A stretch of DNA of 64,000 nucleotides, taken from positions 86,816,501-86,880,500 of the forward strand of contig CM075674.1 in NCBI GenBank assembly GCA_037962975.1, in the 5' to 3' direction. The notes under the pieces were generated by a model that searched no databases, had not been told where the DNA came from, and saw only the letters and a program-made list of their open reading frames with translations. Position 1 is the stretch's first letter, and every line of letters starts with the position of its first letter. The DNA comes from Clitoria ternatea. Its lineage: Eukaryota; Streptophyta; Magnoliopsida; Fabales; Fabaceae. Positions 23,041 to 33,994 of this stretch are shown here, in pieces. A program made the position numbers and the translations under genes.

Positions 23041-24789
23041 AACTCATGAAATTCGACATCGATCACATTAGCATCACCACCATACCACTTCAGCAACTTG
23101 AATTCATATCCACATTAATCAACATACCAATTCTAGATTAGTTCAACACACACAAGCAACATATTATGGCATCACATACACAGAAAACTCATTTCATAAT
23201 TCCTTGGTCCCTTGGCATCAATCCTCCGCTTGGCGCACCTCCGGGGCTCCGACCTTTTCCCTATCACTGGTTACTAAATTAAAAGAAAACCACAGCAAGG
23301 GTGAGTGTTTGGCATCATAATTAATCTAGAACGGAAATTAAATAACCAAATGCATGTGTATAAACTCCAACCGAATGCTTTATTCTCAAATTACAAATCA
23401 CAATCAGCAAATATAATTGAGTACATACACATCATCACACAATACTAATAATTCCATCAATTATCACCACTGACTCTCACACAAAATCGACGCCTAGTAT
23501 CCGGATACTAAAGGATCGGCCTTCAGCTGGGGGTCCTACTTGACACCCGTGAACCCTGCTTGGTTCACCGAGTCCTGCTTGACTCTCCACCTCAACCACT
23601 GGGTCCTACTTGACCACTGGGTAGCTCAACTGGGCACAAAAACCACAGGAGCCAGAAACGAGGGGCTATACATACTGTCGGTCGTCCCACACCACGTAAT
23701 CATACATATATAATTCACATTCCTCATATCATATCATAAGTTGCCATCAACAACAGCACATACTCATCAAATGGGCGACCTACTTGTCAAGCCCACCATC
23801 ACATTGCCATTATACACTTCGATTTATCACAACGTCAAGTATTTTAATCTCATGATCATTGTAAGCCAATCACAATCCTAAACCGATCGATGTCCATATT
23901 CATACATACATACACATATAACTATCATCCAGTAATATTTCTTACCATTTTCATAATTGGTTCAACGACCCGGACCCAAAATATGTACCTATTCTAATTA
24001 ATTACAACCCAAACACCCCCTACCTCAATTCCAAGCTTCGACGATTTGTTCTTGATGACGATTGCGTCCTCTAAGTGCTGGGTTCAAGGTTCTACCTCCG
24101 AATACAACACCCGCTTCATCACTCGGTCCTCCAACGTTCATTTCGCTACCTACGGAGGTTGAAATGTAAAACCCATAAACGTGATATTACCCTCATTGTT
24201 TCTAATACCGTTTTTTAAGCTCTCATGCACTGGAGGAATAGAAAATGGAAGTTTCCCCCACCATGCATGGCCATTCAGTTAGGGAGTGAAAATGAAAGGG
24301 AGAAAGATAGCTCAATTTAAAGGGTCCATTATACTCACCTCGAAGCCACGATCACAAAAACGTAGTTATTTCGAAGTTTCGACGCGAAATAGGTCTTCCT
24401 TTGGAGCATGCAAGTCCACGGCAATGGTTAGGAGAAGAAGAAGAAGAAGTGGACTCGCGTGAAATGAGGAAGGAGAAGGAAAACAAAGTTAAATTTTAAG
24501 GTCCAGGGGCAAAATAGTTATTTCCCCATTTCTTTTATATTTTCTTTGAAAGTTTTAATTAAACTTTCACCCTCCATTGGTAACTTTTAATTTACCTCCT
24601 TCTAATTTCACCTCATTTAACCCTTTTTTAATTAATTAATCAAATAAATTTATTTATTTCCACAATAGTTAATTATTTATAATTGCCTTTATTTTAATAA
24701 TAATTCATAAAAATATCAAATAAATCTTTAAAACAATTATTATTATTTTCCGCTAATCATAATTTTACTAAAATATTAGGGATGTTACA

Positions 24790-24794
24790 CAATG
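24790..24794. repeat. Target-site duplication CAATG (right)
   Basis: Matches 14562-14566. The bases after it continue the 235-bp tandem repeat. Confidence 0.9.
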
Positions 24795-24839
24795 TATATG
24801 TATAAGTGTTGAAATGTTTGATATGTAGGGGGTTGCTTG

Positions 24840-25870
24840 ACTACACTCTCAATCGGTGTTGAGTCTTACTTTCATTTTGGTATTACGACGGTCCAGTAGA
24901 GAATTTAGGATTATAGAAAGCTTTATAAAACACTGGCTCAATGTGAGGGTAATGTCTTTAACCTCGGTGTCTGAGATTCTCTTTGCTATTGTCTAGAACA
25001 GGCACTGGTGGTACCTACAAAGATTCTCTAAAGCTTAAGTTAGTACGGTTTAACAATACCAGAGTATTCGACGTAATAAATAACTTACCTCAATCATCAT
25101 AAATGGTGGTATTTATAGCCTTTGTAGAGGTCCAACTCATGATTGGATGTGTGCCAGGTGACAAAGCTACTTATGCAATCAAGTTGCAGCATGCGTTCAA
25201 AGGCTTTAACTTGTTTACAGGCTTTTGGCTGGTACCCATACAATTATCATATCGGTCTTACTGAAAACCAGTTTATGTAAATTTGTTAGATCCGTGCCTT
25301 TTAACATGTTTGTTATCCCTTGGTTTGGGGACCGCTATCAATACCCTATCATTTGCCCTCTAACTTGTTACAATGATGGTGTTGTTGTAATAAGCTATTT
25401 CCGATGTCAACTTGCGTGTTTCAAGTCTTGCTGTATGACTTGTTTGGCTGAGGTATCAACTTATGGCAGGATTTGCAAGAAATAATTTGAAAATAAAAGA
25501 ATTAAAAATAAAAAAATTTTAAAATGTAAAAGTGAAGACATGTGGCGTCCTTGTATTGACGCGACATTTGATCTCCCTGAGATGCCTGAGCAATTACGTC
25601 ATTTTATGATTAAACGACATATCTTTTCAAATGTTTTAGGCCGCATCGCTTCGTCTTCCACTGCGTCTCTTGAATTCACTTGGGCCGCCTCTGTTAACCT
25701 TCCGACCCTTTGCCCCCCCAAGCCTCTGTAAATAAAGGACAAAGGTCAAAGGATCAACACTTACTTTCGACGCTCTAGAGAAATTCTGCTCCTTCGATGT
25801 GCACTGTCTCTCATGCCAGTAATATCCTGGCACGTGCTAAAAAATAGCTCACATAATCCCCAAAGGTAGC
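24840..25870. repeat. Possible degenerate LTR/leader of an unclassified retroelement
   Basis: Phrases such as GGTGGTACCTACAAAGATTC resemble LTRs of some legume retrotransposons as I remember them, and a gag-like pseudogene starts about 400 bp to the right. I found no matching second LTR and no clear termini, so this is tentative. Confidence 0.3.
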
Positions 25871-26272
25871 CTCTCAATCCCGACCTCTTTCATTTTACAT
25901 TTGTTTAATATTTTATAAAATTTCAAACTGAGATTCAGGGGATGGCCGCACGAGGGACGATTTTGTGGAGATCTTCTCCAAGCCACTGTCATGGCCGTTT
26001 ATGAGACCCTGGCACAAGCTGTGGATTTCATAAGCGAATATACGATATGAGTTACGAAAGGTTCAAGGGAAGCCACCTTAGCAACTCTGAGGTTGATTGA
26101 GCTTAGGGCCCAAGTATCTTCGGCAGAATCGTTATCCGCCTTTTTTGACTCTAAATCAGCCAACTCCCCGCTTCCGGATTCGTCACCTACTTATGACACA
26201 AGTTCGAGTGTAGTTCACTAGTATGCAGATTACATAGATTTTTATGAAAATGTTCCCTCTCTTCAGCATATA

Positions 26273-27097
26273 GTGAAGAAGATGGCAACTAGAAGTTCAC
26301 ATGTGATGACCAGCCCTGAAGACACCATTATGGTGGCGGACGAGATCACTTGGATGACCCGTAAGGCCCAAGACCCATATATCTTAGTACAAAAGGAAAT
26401 TTTGAATATCCCAAGCCGATATGTTAAGGTTGTAGATGTGGTGGAGTTAGATGCTGGGGAAGATCTAGATTATTGGCACAAGATCCAACAAACACAAGGA
26501 TCATTACGCCTTGATTGCTTCGCTATACGAGGATCAAATCTGCCATGTGCCTCGAGAATGGGTCTGTTTTATGTACAAGTTTTATTCACCAAGATGGAAC
26601 TGCGACTTCCATTCAATAAATTTAAGATAGGAGTGATGAAGTTTTTGGACATCGGTCCTAGCCAATTGCATCTCAACGGATGAGGTTTAGTCTTATCCTT
26701 AAGATTTTAGCCAAGCACCTTGAGTTTACTCTCGTCGTTGCCATATGCCCTTGTACTGTGTCGAGGGAACCCTGATGGAGGACTGAGTTTTGTAAATCTT
26801 TGATGCCAGAGTGACAATTTTGAGACTTATGTAGAATCAACAAAAACAGCGGGTGTTTCTTTTAAGCATTCTTTTTTTAAAGTTTTTATGAAGGGTGATC
26901 ATCCATTATTTTGGAAGGATGAAGAGAAGGAACTTTTCTTTTATACTAGATGGACACATCATCACTTTCTGCTAGAGAGCTCAACCTCTGTTATGGATGC
27001 CTTCCATGAAATATCCAAACCAACACCACTAAAATGTCAGTCGCTGCTGGGTTCTAAGGCAACGAGTAAGGAATACCTTGTCGCACTGGATATATAG
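26273..27097 (+). pseudogene. Retroelement-associated protein remnant (PF04195-like, 'putative gypsy type transposon')
   Basis: Frame 26273-26683 ends LRLPFNKFKIGVMKFLDIG then PSQLHLNG, which resembles the conserved 'lP...f...vL..l.iaPSQLhPNgw' signature of the plant family often named putative gypsy type transposon. A stop replaces the expected Trp codon at 26681-26683. Related sequence continues brokenly to 26888-27097 (HPLFWKDEEKELFFYTRW). Family assignment is from memory of the motif only. Confidence 0.45.
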
Positions 27098-27566
27098 AAC
27101 GTTTCTATCAGGTTTTTTCTTATTTTGGTTTATTTTGTGGTTAAGCTAAAATTATCTTTATTTTGATGCAAAGAGCATGGGAGGTAACGCTCCTTAGCGA
27201 AATCATCAAATCAATCACATAGCTACGTCTTGTCTCCATCATTGCTTTGGTTACACAATAGTGACAGACTTCGCGATGAAGTTTCAACAATCTTATAACT
27301 ACCGTCCGCTTTTATTGTCACTATTATGGTCCTAAGACAACAATGGACTTGATGAAAAAGGGGACTACTGTTGTGTTACCTTCAACGATGAATTCCAGGC
27401 CAAGATTTCTGTCGTAACGGTTGTGAGGGTTTGCTCCTGTCATCACTGATGTGTTAGCGACGAGCTTCTTAGAAACGAAAGCTTGGTGGTCGCTGCGGCT
27501 GTGGCATATTACCCTTAGCGATGAATTTCCCTTCTATAGCGACAAAGTTTTATCGTCACTATAATG

Positions 27567-27581
27567 ATTTTTTTAGTAGTG
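27567..27581. mobile_element. CACTA-type terminal sequence (right end of a remnant)
   Basis: TTTTTTTAGTAGTG reads CACTACTAAAAAAA on minus, the typical CACTA terminus. The preceding 27440-27565 holds short repeats around GCGATGAATTTC and AGCGACAAAGTTTTATCGTC, like CACTA subterminal repeats. I found no partner left end, so the element is truncated or its other end has decayed. Confidence 0.5.
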
Positions 27582-27589
27582 ATTGTGTT

Positions 27590-27951
27590 CAAAAAGCCAG
27601 ATAACACCCTAAGGTACGTATTTATATACAAGGGAGTTTACCATTTGAGTAGCGAATAAGAATTTTAATTTTAGGGTTAGGTTTTATAATTAAAAGTCGT
27701 ATATTTATTGTAATTAACTAGAATTGTTTACTTTGTGAAATATAATTGTGATTATCCCTGATGTAGTGAAATGGTGATTATAGAATGAAGCCTAGTGCTT
27801 GATAGGTGATGATATTTTATAAATATGTTATGGATTGTCATTGATATTGTTGATTGGCTTATATTATTGAGAATTACCTATAGTGCTATTAATGATGTTA
27901 AATTGAAATGTGACATGTGCATAAGTAATTTGGTAGCTCTAGAATTTGATT

Positions 27952-27992
<41 letters not shown>

Positions 27993-28526
27993 GAAAATAA
28001 TGATTGATGATTTGGAAATATATTAAGGTTACTAGAGCTAGGCTATGATGTCGGAATGATTAAATATTCACTATGATTCATATCTGTGAAGTTTTGTATT
28101 ATCATGACATTATATGCATTAATAAAGCGCTATGATTCGCTCAACACTATGATTTATTGTTTGAGACTCTCGATTATAGCACTACGATTTGCTTTGTTAT
28201 GATTGTGACATCTTGCATTATGTAACCCAATGGGTAAATTTTCTTTATGTGTAAGATTACTATTTACTACTTTGAGTGATACTCACCCTTCAAATTTTGT
28301 TTTAGTAAGTTTTCAAGGTGACAATGCTGCTTGGTGAGCTCGAGAACGGAGTAGTGTAATGTCAAAGGAAAAATATGTAATTAATTATTTTATGGTGGCA
28401 TTAAATGTGAAGGTATAAATATTGTGATTATGTATTATATTTTGCGAAGTGTGAACTTTATCTCATAGCCATTCGTTTGACTCTAATTGGCAAACACAAT
28501 TATGTGATGCCAAATATCAAGTTTTG

Positions 28527-28562
<36 letters not shown>

Positions 28563-29930
28563 ATGTGTGTGTGTATGTGTGTGTGTGTGTGTGTATGTGT
28601 GTGTGTGTGTGTGTGTATTTATATGTATGGTTTGAGGACGGTCCTCTGATTGGCCTAAGATGACATACATATTGTGTCAGGTTGATGCCATAATTTAAGT
28701 ATGTAAGATGATATCTGAAAAATATTTATGTGATTGTTAGCGGATAGGTAGCTGACACCTCACTGAAGGTTTAGTTTGAGTCTTGCCATGATATTATGTT
28801 GAAGATTCCCTATGTCCAGGAATGATTCGATCTGGAATTGTTTAGATGGAAGTGATTGTGTTACGTAGGCGATGCCCTCAGATCGATATTCCTTGGTTCC
28901 TGAATCATATCTTCATATATGGAAAGGGAAGGATACCCTGTCCATTGTTAAGGACATGTAGTTTGGATAGGTTATCTCTTAAGCATGTTAGGGCTTACAG
29001 TTTATGTCTTCCGTTGTGTGTTTATTATTAAGTCGTGCATGCTTAGGTTCTTAGGGTTAATTCGCTAGGGTTATTTTGTTCAACGTGAAAATTTTACTAT
29101 AATTTTAATAAACCATGTAGATCAATTCTAGAAACATAGGCGGGATATCGCACTTTTCTTTATAAACAAAATGACCAAGGCTCCATGAAATGAAAAGGTA
29201 AAGACAGATTAAGAAGAAAAGAATTATGAAGTTGAATATGAAAATGAAATGAGAGAGGTTGACATATGGCAAATAATTGATGTGACATTATTCTGTTACT
29301 GTTTCCATGAAAATTTTATAAAAAGTAAAAATTCACCCATCTTTGTGAAACTTGATAAAAAAATAATGCTACTCAAGTTATAGTTTTTTTTTGTTTTTTT
29401 ATCCTATGTTATCTAAATTATTATTTTAAGTCATTCAAAATATAATTTTGTTTTCAAAAATATTGACTCACCAAATGGAGCCTAATATCAACTAGCTGAT
29501 TACATATTAATGATCTTGAGCTGGTCTGGGCTGGGGTCCAACAACCGGCCTCATGACAGTCCTTTAATCTCTCATTTACTCTCTAATATTACACTGGTCC
29601 AATGGGGATCTGGTATTATATCATCGATTTTAGTGGGGAATAAAGGTTTTGGAATGATTTCTCATACCAAATCACCAACCTTACGCATTATATGGGTGAA
29701 AGAGGGTGTCACCTGCAAGGACACTCTGACGATCAAGTCAGTGAAAGTTCTAAGGAATTTCAAAGCTTAAGCGTAAGGTTAGAGAGAATGTTTTTACATA
29801 TTACGTTGATGCGTGGAGTTTTATACCTGAAGGGAGTGGAAAAATCTTCTTACTTACCAAGTCTTCCATACATGGTGTCAGTACTTACTCTACTCTTCTG
29901 TAGTAAAGCTGACTCATGATGGAGATGTTT
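27590..29930. other. Gene-poor AT-rich sequence
   Basis: No recognisable gene. It holds a TA microsatellite (27954-27989) and a compound TA/GT microsatellite (28528-28617). Around 28200-28360, a segment ACTCACCCTTCAAATTTTG followed by TTTTAGTAAG resembles a position inside the gypsy LTRs here (ACTCACCCTTGCTGTTG... at 55058), so an old solo LTR is possible. No terminus was found. Confidence 0.4.
28528..28617. repeat. Compound TA/GT microsatellite
   Basis: About 20 bases of TA followed by about 70 bases of GT interrupted by GTAT units. Confidence 0.9.
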
Positions 29931-30417
29931 CACAGCGACTCTACCTACCTATTAGTCTGTCTTAGGCTTTTTTTAAGGCCTGGTCTAGCCTGTTTGAAGG
30001 CCTGACCTGTTTAAAAGCTTGTTTAAAAGACATGTTAATAGTGAGACTTTTAAAAGACCAAAACCAACCTAAAAAAAATTATTTCATTCCCTCTTAATTT
30101 TTTTAATTGTAAACTTGTAATATTAATTTATATTATATAAATGTAAATATGTAATATATATATATATATGTACATATTATTTCATGTTATAAATATATTA
30201 TATATATAACTAATTAACAATTTATCTAATTAAATAGGCCGGCCTGTTGGGCTTCAAAGGCTTTTTAGAAAGCCTATGGCCTGACCTGTTTAGTTAAAAA
30301 GACCTTTTTAAAATCCTAAGCCTGACCTTCTAGCCTGACAAGCTTGACCTATATAGGCTTTAAACGAGTTGGGCCATAGGCCCCTGATGGAAAACCTGAC
30401 CCATTTCCATCCCTAGG
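29930..30417. repeat. Unclassified interspersed-repeat-like segment
   Basis: Rich in repeated words GGCCTGACCTGTTT, AAAGCCTATGGCCTGACCTG and GGCTTTAAACGAGTTGGGCC. It ends CCCATTTCCATCCCTAG, like the end of a common non-coding plant repeat. I found no terminal inverted repeat or target duplication. Confidence 0.3.
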
Positions 30418-30419
30418 TA

Positions 30420-31518
30420 CAGGTGAACTCTAAGCCTTCGGTATTAAATAAATTACTCGTTATGGGGTCAGTTTAGGGACCTTTTGTGTGGCCACGTATT
30501 CCGACATCAAATCATTTCATTACATGAAATGTCGGTGACTCACACCTGTCATCATGTCATACTGGTTCTAGAAGATGGATTTTATTCAAATTACCCCCTA
30601 AGTCTAGGGTCGGTCTCAAGACCAGATCAAATAGGATACGTGGAATTTAATCTAATATTCTTAGTCCTTATGTTTTAACATATTATTGATTTTCATTCCT
30701 TAGTTTTGTTTTTGTTTGGTTTTGGTTCTTATGTGTGGTTAGTTAGGTTATGTCCATTTTGTTTGTTACATGAGTTAATATTTTTAAATGGGGTTATGTT
30801 CTTAAGAACTTAAAACAACATAATTGATAACAAAATCAAGACTCAACAAAAATAAATAATATTAAAGTATCTAAAAAAAATAATTAAAACATAGGGATGA
30901 ATCATATATTTTTAAAAAGAATAGTGACAAGCTATGCAAAAGAAGATAAGGTACCAATTAAGTCTAAAATTGGTGGTATCATGATGAGCTTTAATGGTCT
31001 ATTATTTTTTAGTTATAGTATTATGTTTAAGATTTTGTCTTTTTAATTTGAAATTAAAGTATATTGCAACTCAACAATGTTTCTCATTTAGAAAATTAGT
31101 CTCTATATCATTCTCAAATTAGCGAACCGTTGTTTCCCCTCTTTGTATGAATTGCTAATTTGAGACTGATGGAAACTGATTTTTCAATTGAGAGATAATA
31201 TGAAGTTGCAATATATTTTAATTTAAAACTAAATGAATAAGATGTCAAACAATATGTTGTGAATATGAATGATCATAAAAATAATGAATGATACTGACTA
31301 AATTAGTATGGATTACCTAACCTCATAGGATCATTAATGATTGTTACGTCAGTTTAGTACCTTATGTTTCAAGGGCTTTTTTCATATATTAATAATTATT
31401 TTTATATACGTTATGTAAATTATTTTTTATATACGATACGAGAGTTGTCAAAATAGGTCGGGCTTATCGAGCCATTTGAATTTACCAGTAAAATGGACGA
31501 CTGTATATGTATATTAAC

Positions 31519-31552
<34 letters not shown>

Positions 31553-32160
31553 CCTTAATTGGAAATAAAAAATTTATAAGTTATGAATGTTGTAAAATAA
31601 TATGAGTAGCCCGCCAAGCTTGAGATGGACCGGGTTTGAAAAATTATATTAAAAGTCTAAATTTCCCCGAACCTTTTTAACCTGGCTCGTTAAAGCCCGT
31701 CAAATGTTGTTGGTTTGACCCTCACTTTATGTATGAAGCATTTTAAAAATCATTAGAGAGTTGTTTCACTCATTGAATTACCTAGAACTCAACAGAAAAA
31801 TTAATTACAGTAACCATCAGTGGATACTTTAAGTTACAAATAAGAAAAACTAAATTATTCCTATATCTTAAAGAGATGTTTGAGGTTACATTGTTATATT
31901 TTGTTATGTTTCCATGGTTATCTATACTTTTACAAGTGAAACTTATCTAAAGAAAAAGGCTAAAATATATACTTGGTCCCATAAGTTCTCTTTTTTGTCT
32001 TAATTTGATCGTTTATAAAACATATCAAACAAACTTTTCCCTTTGGGTAACACCATGACGTGACATGACACTGTTGAGTGAGACATGTCATAATTTGATT
32101 GGTGACATGTGTCACAAATTGATAGACCGAGAAGTTAACTTGAAAATTAAAAACATTATG
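30420..32160. other. AT-rich intergenic sequence
   Basis: No gene seen. A TA microsatellite lies at 31521-31551. The segment 31440-31735 (GTCGGGCTTATCGAGCC ... GCTCGTTAAAGCCCG) looks like another short non-coding repeat with GGGC-rich ends, but no clean termini are visible. Confidence 0.4.
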
Positions 32161-32167
32161 GTTTCAA

Positions 32168-33000
32168 TGAGATTTAAACTTGACACCTTTAAATGACAAA
32201 GAAAGGTGTTTTACCACTAGGCCAAAGTATACTATTGTAATAGAATGATGATTATTTGTTTATAAAACATACACTCAACTTAATTATATATATAGTATTA
32301 TTAGTTATAATAAATAAATTTATTAAATATATTATTAATAAAATCCTGATCATAAAAATTATTAAATATTAATCTAACATTTTTAACAATAAATTTTAAA
32401 ATATTTATTTATGTTTATTGTTAAAAATGTATTATTAAATAAAGTATCTATATATAATATTAATATATATTATTATTAACATAATATTTAATAATATTAA
32501 TTTACAATATATTTTAAAAGTATTTTAATAAAATATTTTAAAAATATATTTTAATAATATAGTTAATATTTGAAATTATAAAGTAATATATTTAATATAA
32601 TTAAATTAAATGCATTTAATAATAATAAGTATTATTTAAAATATATATTTTAATATATCATTAAAATTTATATTAAAAATAATATATATTATTAATAATA
32701 AATAATAATAGTATATTATATCATTTATTTAAAAATATTTATAGTAATACGTTAATAATAATTAGCATTAAATATTTCAAATATATTTTATTAAAAACAT
32801 ATTATAAAAATTAAATTAGAATTTTATAATTTCATAAGTATATTATCAATAATATTTTTAATAATACATTTTTAACATATAATTAAGTTGATTGTATGCT
32901 TTATAAACAAATAATCTTCATTTTGTTACAATAGTTTACTTTGGCATTGTGATATAGCACCTTATTTTAGGCAAAGAAAAAAGACCCAACTTTGATCACA
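32168..33000. repeat. Inverted-repeat structure with tRNA/SINE-like arms around an AT-only core
   Basis: Arms of about 123 bp at 32168-32290 and 32877-33000 are reverse complements with moderate divergence (CATACACTCAACTTAATTATA against TATAATTAAGTTGATTGTATG at the inner ends). The left arm on minus carries TGGCCTAGTGG (32214-32224), a perfect match to the Pol III A-box consensus TGGCNNAGTGG. About 31 nt on is a degenerate B box AGTTTAAATCT. Between them ACACCTTT/AAAGGTGT can pair like an anticodon stem. The right arm on plus has TGGCATTGTGA and AACTTTGATCAC at matching positions. The core is almost pure A/T. I read it as two inverted tRNA-related (SINE-like) copies, or a foldback element derived from one. 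Confidence 0.55.
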
Positions 33001-33234
33001 TATGATCATGGGAAGCACTATTTTGATGTAATTTTTTTATTTGTTAATTTTTTAAAACTCATTAGTGTAAATTATGGTTTTCTTAGTAACAATTTTTGTC
33101 CTTTTTAGCTTCATAAATAACCAATATTTCTTGAACTTTATAATGACCTTATTACTTTCAAAGATCAGAATTTGAAATTAATAATAAGATTATTCAAAAC
33201 TTTACTTTATATTCTAAAGTGTGTTAGATTAAAA

Positions 33235-33510
33235 CACTAGTGTAGAAAAGGTCTATGAACTCAGTTAAAATGGGGATACAAACTCGATTGCGAGAGCGAG
33301 TTCGTTCCTGTTGTGTTCGTAAGTAATAAAGGTATGAACCCGGTTCGCTAAACCGAGTTCATAGGGCCAATCTATGACCTCAGTTTAAAATGAACCATGT
33401 TCATGTTTTATTTCTGGGTCAATCTATGAACTCGGTTTAATCAACAACCAAGTTCATAGATATCCTACGAACTCAGTTAAAGATAGAACCGAGTTCGTAG
33501 ATAGGATTTT
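33235..33510. repeat. Left subterminal repeats of CACTA element
   Basis: About eight words of the type GAACTCGGTTTAA / AACCGAGTTCATA in alternating orientation at roughly 30-50 bp spacing. Confidence 0.8.
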
Positions 33511-33799
33511 TTAATATCTATTTTGGTTTTCTATTACCCCAAACCTGTAAACAGAAAAAATGACCTAATACAAAAAAACATATATACAAACAGCATTGTA
33601 TATACAAATACTTATATACATATACAATCTACTAACTAAAACTACTAAAACTAAAATAGGTTTTCCTAACATATATACATATACAAACTACTAAAACTAA
33701 TACTTATATACCTATACTATTGTCCTCTAACCCTCGAAAAATATGAGGCCCATTGCTCCCGAATTTCCTTGATGTCTTTGGCAGTGTATGGGGACAGTC

Positions 33800-33807
33800 C
33801 TGGAAAA

Positions 33808-33849
<42 letters not shown>

Positions 33850-33990
33850 ATGTATCATGTGAGAAAGGCTCTCTTATGTGAGAGTGGGAGAGGAAAATCT
33901 GGACCGAATAACCATACAATGGATGGTTGAAATTAATCATGTGAGTTTTTTAAGAAGTCATGTGACCTTTTAGTACACATAAAATTGGTA
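33800..33990. repeat. TA tract and possible Helitron-like or MITE remnant inside CACTA
   Basis: A TA run (33810-33847) is followed by GGATGTATCATGTGAGAAAG, CTCTTATGTGAGAGTGGGAG and ATCTGGACCGAATAACCATA. This layout (TA tract, 'gtgagaa', 'tggaccg') recalls the 5' part of common plant Helitron-like repeats. The ends are not defined, so the class is uncertain. Confidence 0.3.
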
Positions 33991-33994
33991 AATA

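Larger units (their letters stand above)
14567..24789 (-). mobile_element. Ty3/gypsy retrotransposon 1, Tekay/Del-like, complete with both LTRs
   Basis: Two LTRs (14567-17371 and 21931-24789) bound a minus-strand interior with PBS, gag, protease, RT, RNase H, integrase and a chromodomain-like tail. The 5-bp target duplication CAATG lies at 14562-14566 and 24790-24794. Integrase after RNase H gives the gypsy order. Long LTRs plus the C-terminal chromodomain-like segment suggest the Tekay/Del chromovirus lineage. At least ten stops disrupt gag-pol, so the element is non-autonomous. It landed in the 235-bp tandem array. Confidence 0.95.
21931..24789 (-). repeat. 5' LTR of gypsy element 1 (2859 bp)
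   Basis: Begins TGTGACATCC and ends GGGATGTTACA on plus, and pairs with 14567-17371. It is about 54 bp longer, partly from a longer TA tract. Similarity is high by eye, but I have not computed identity. Confidence 0.95.

Noticed and set aside
28846..29031. 61-codon frame and other frames around 28-30.7 kb
   Set aside because: Short, no similarity recognised, no coding-like pattern in an AT-rich repeat-filled stretch.
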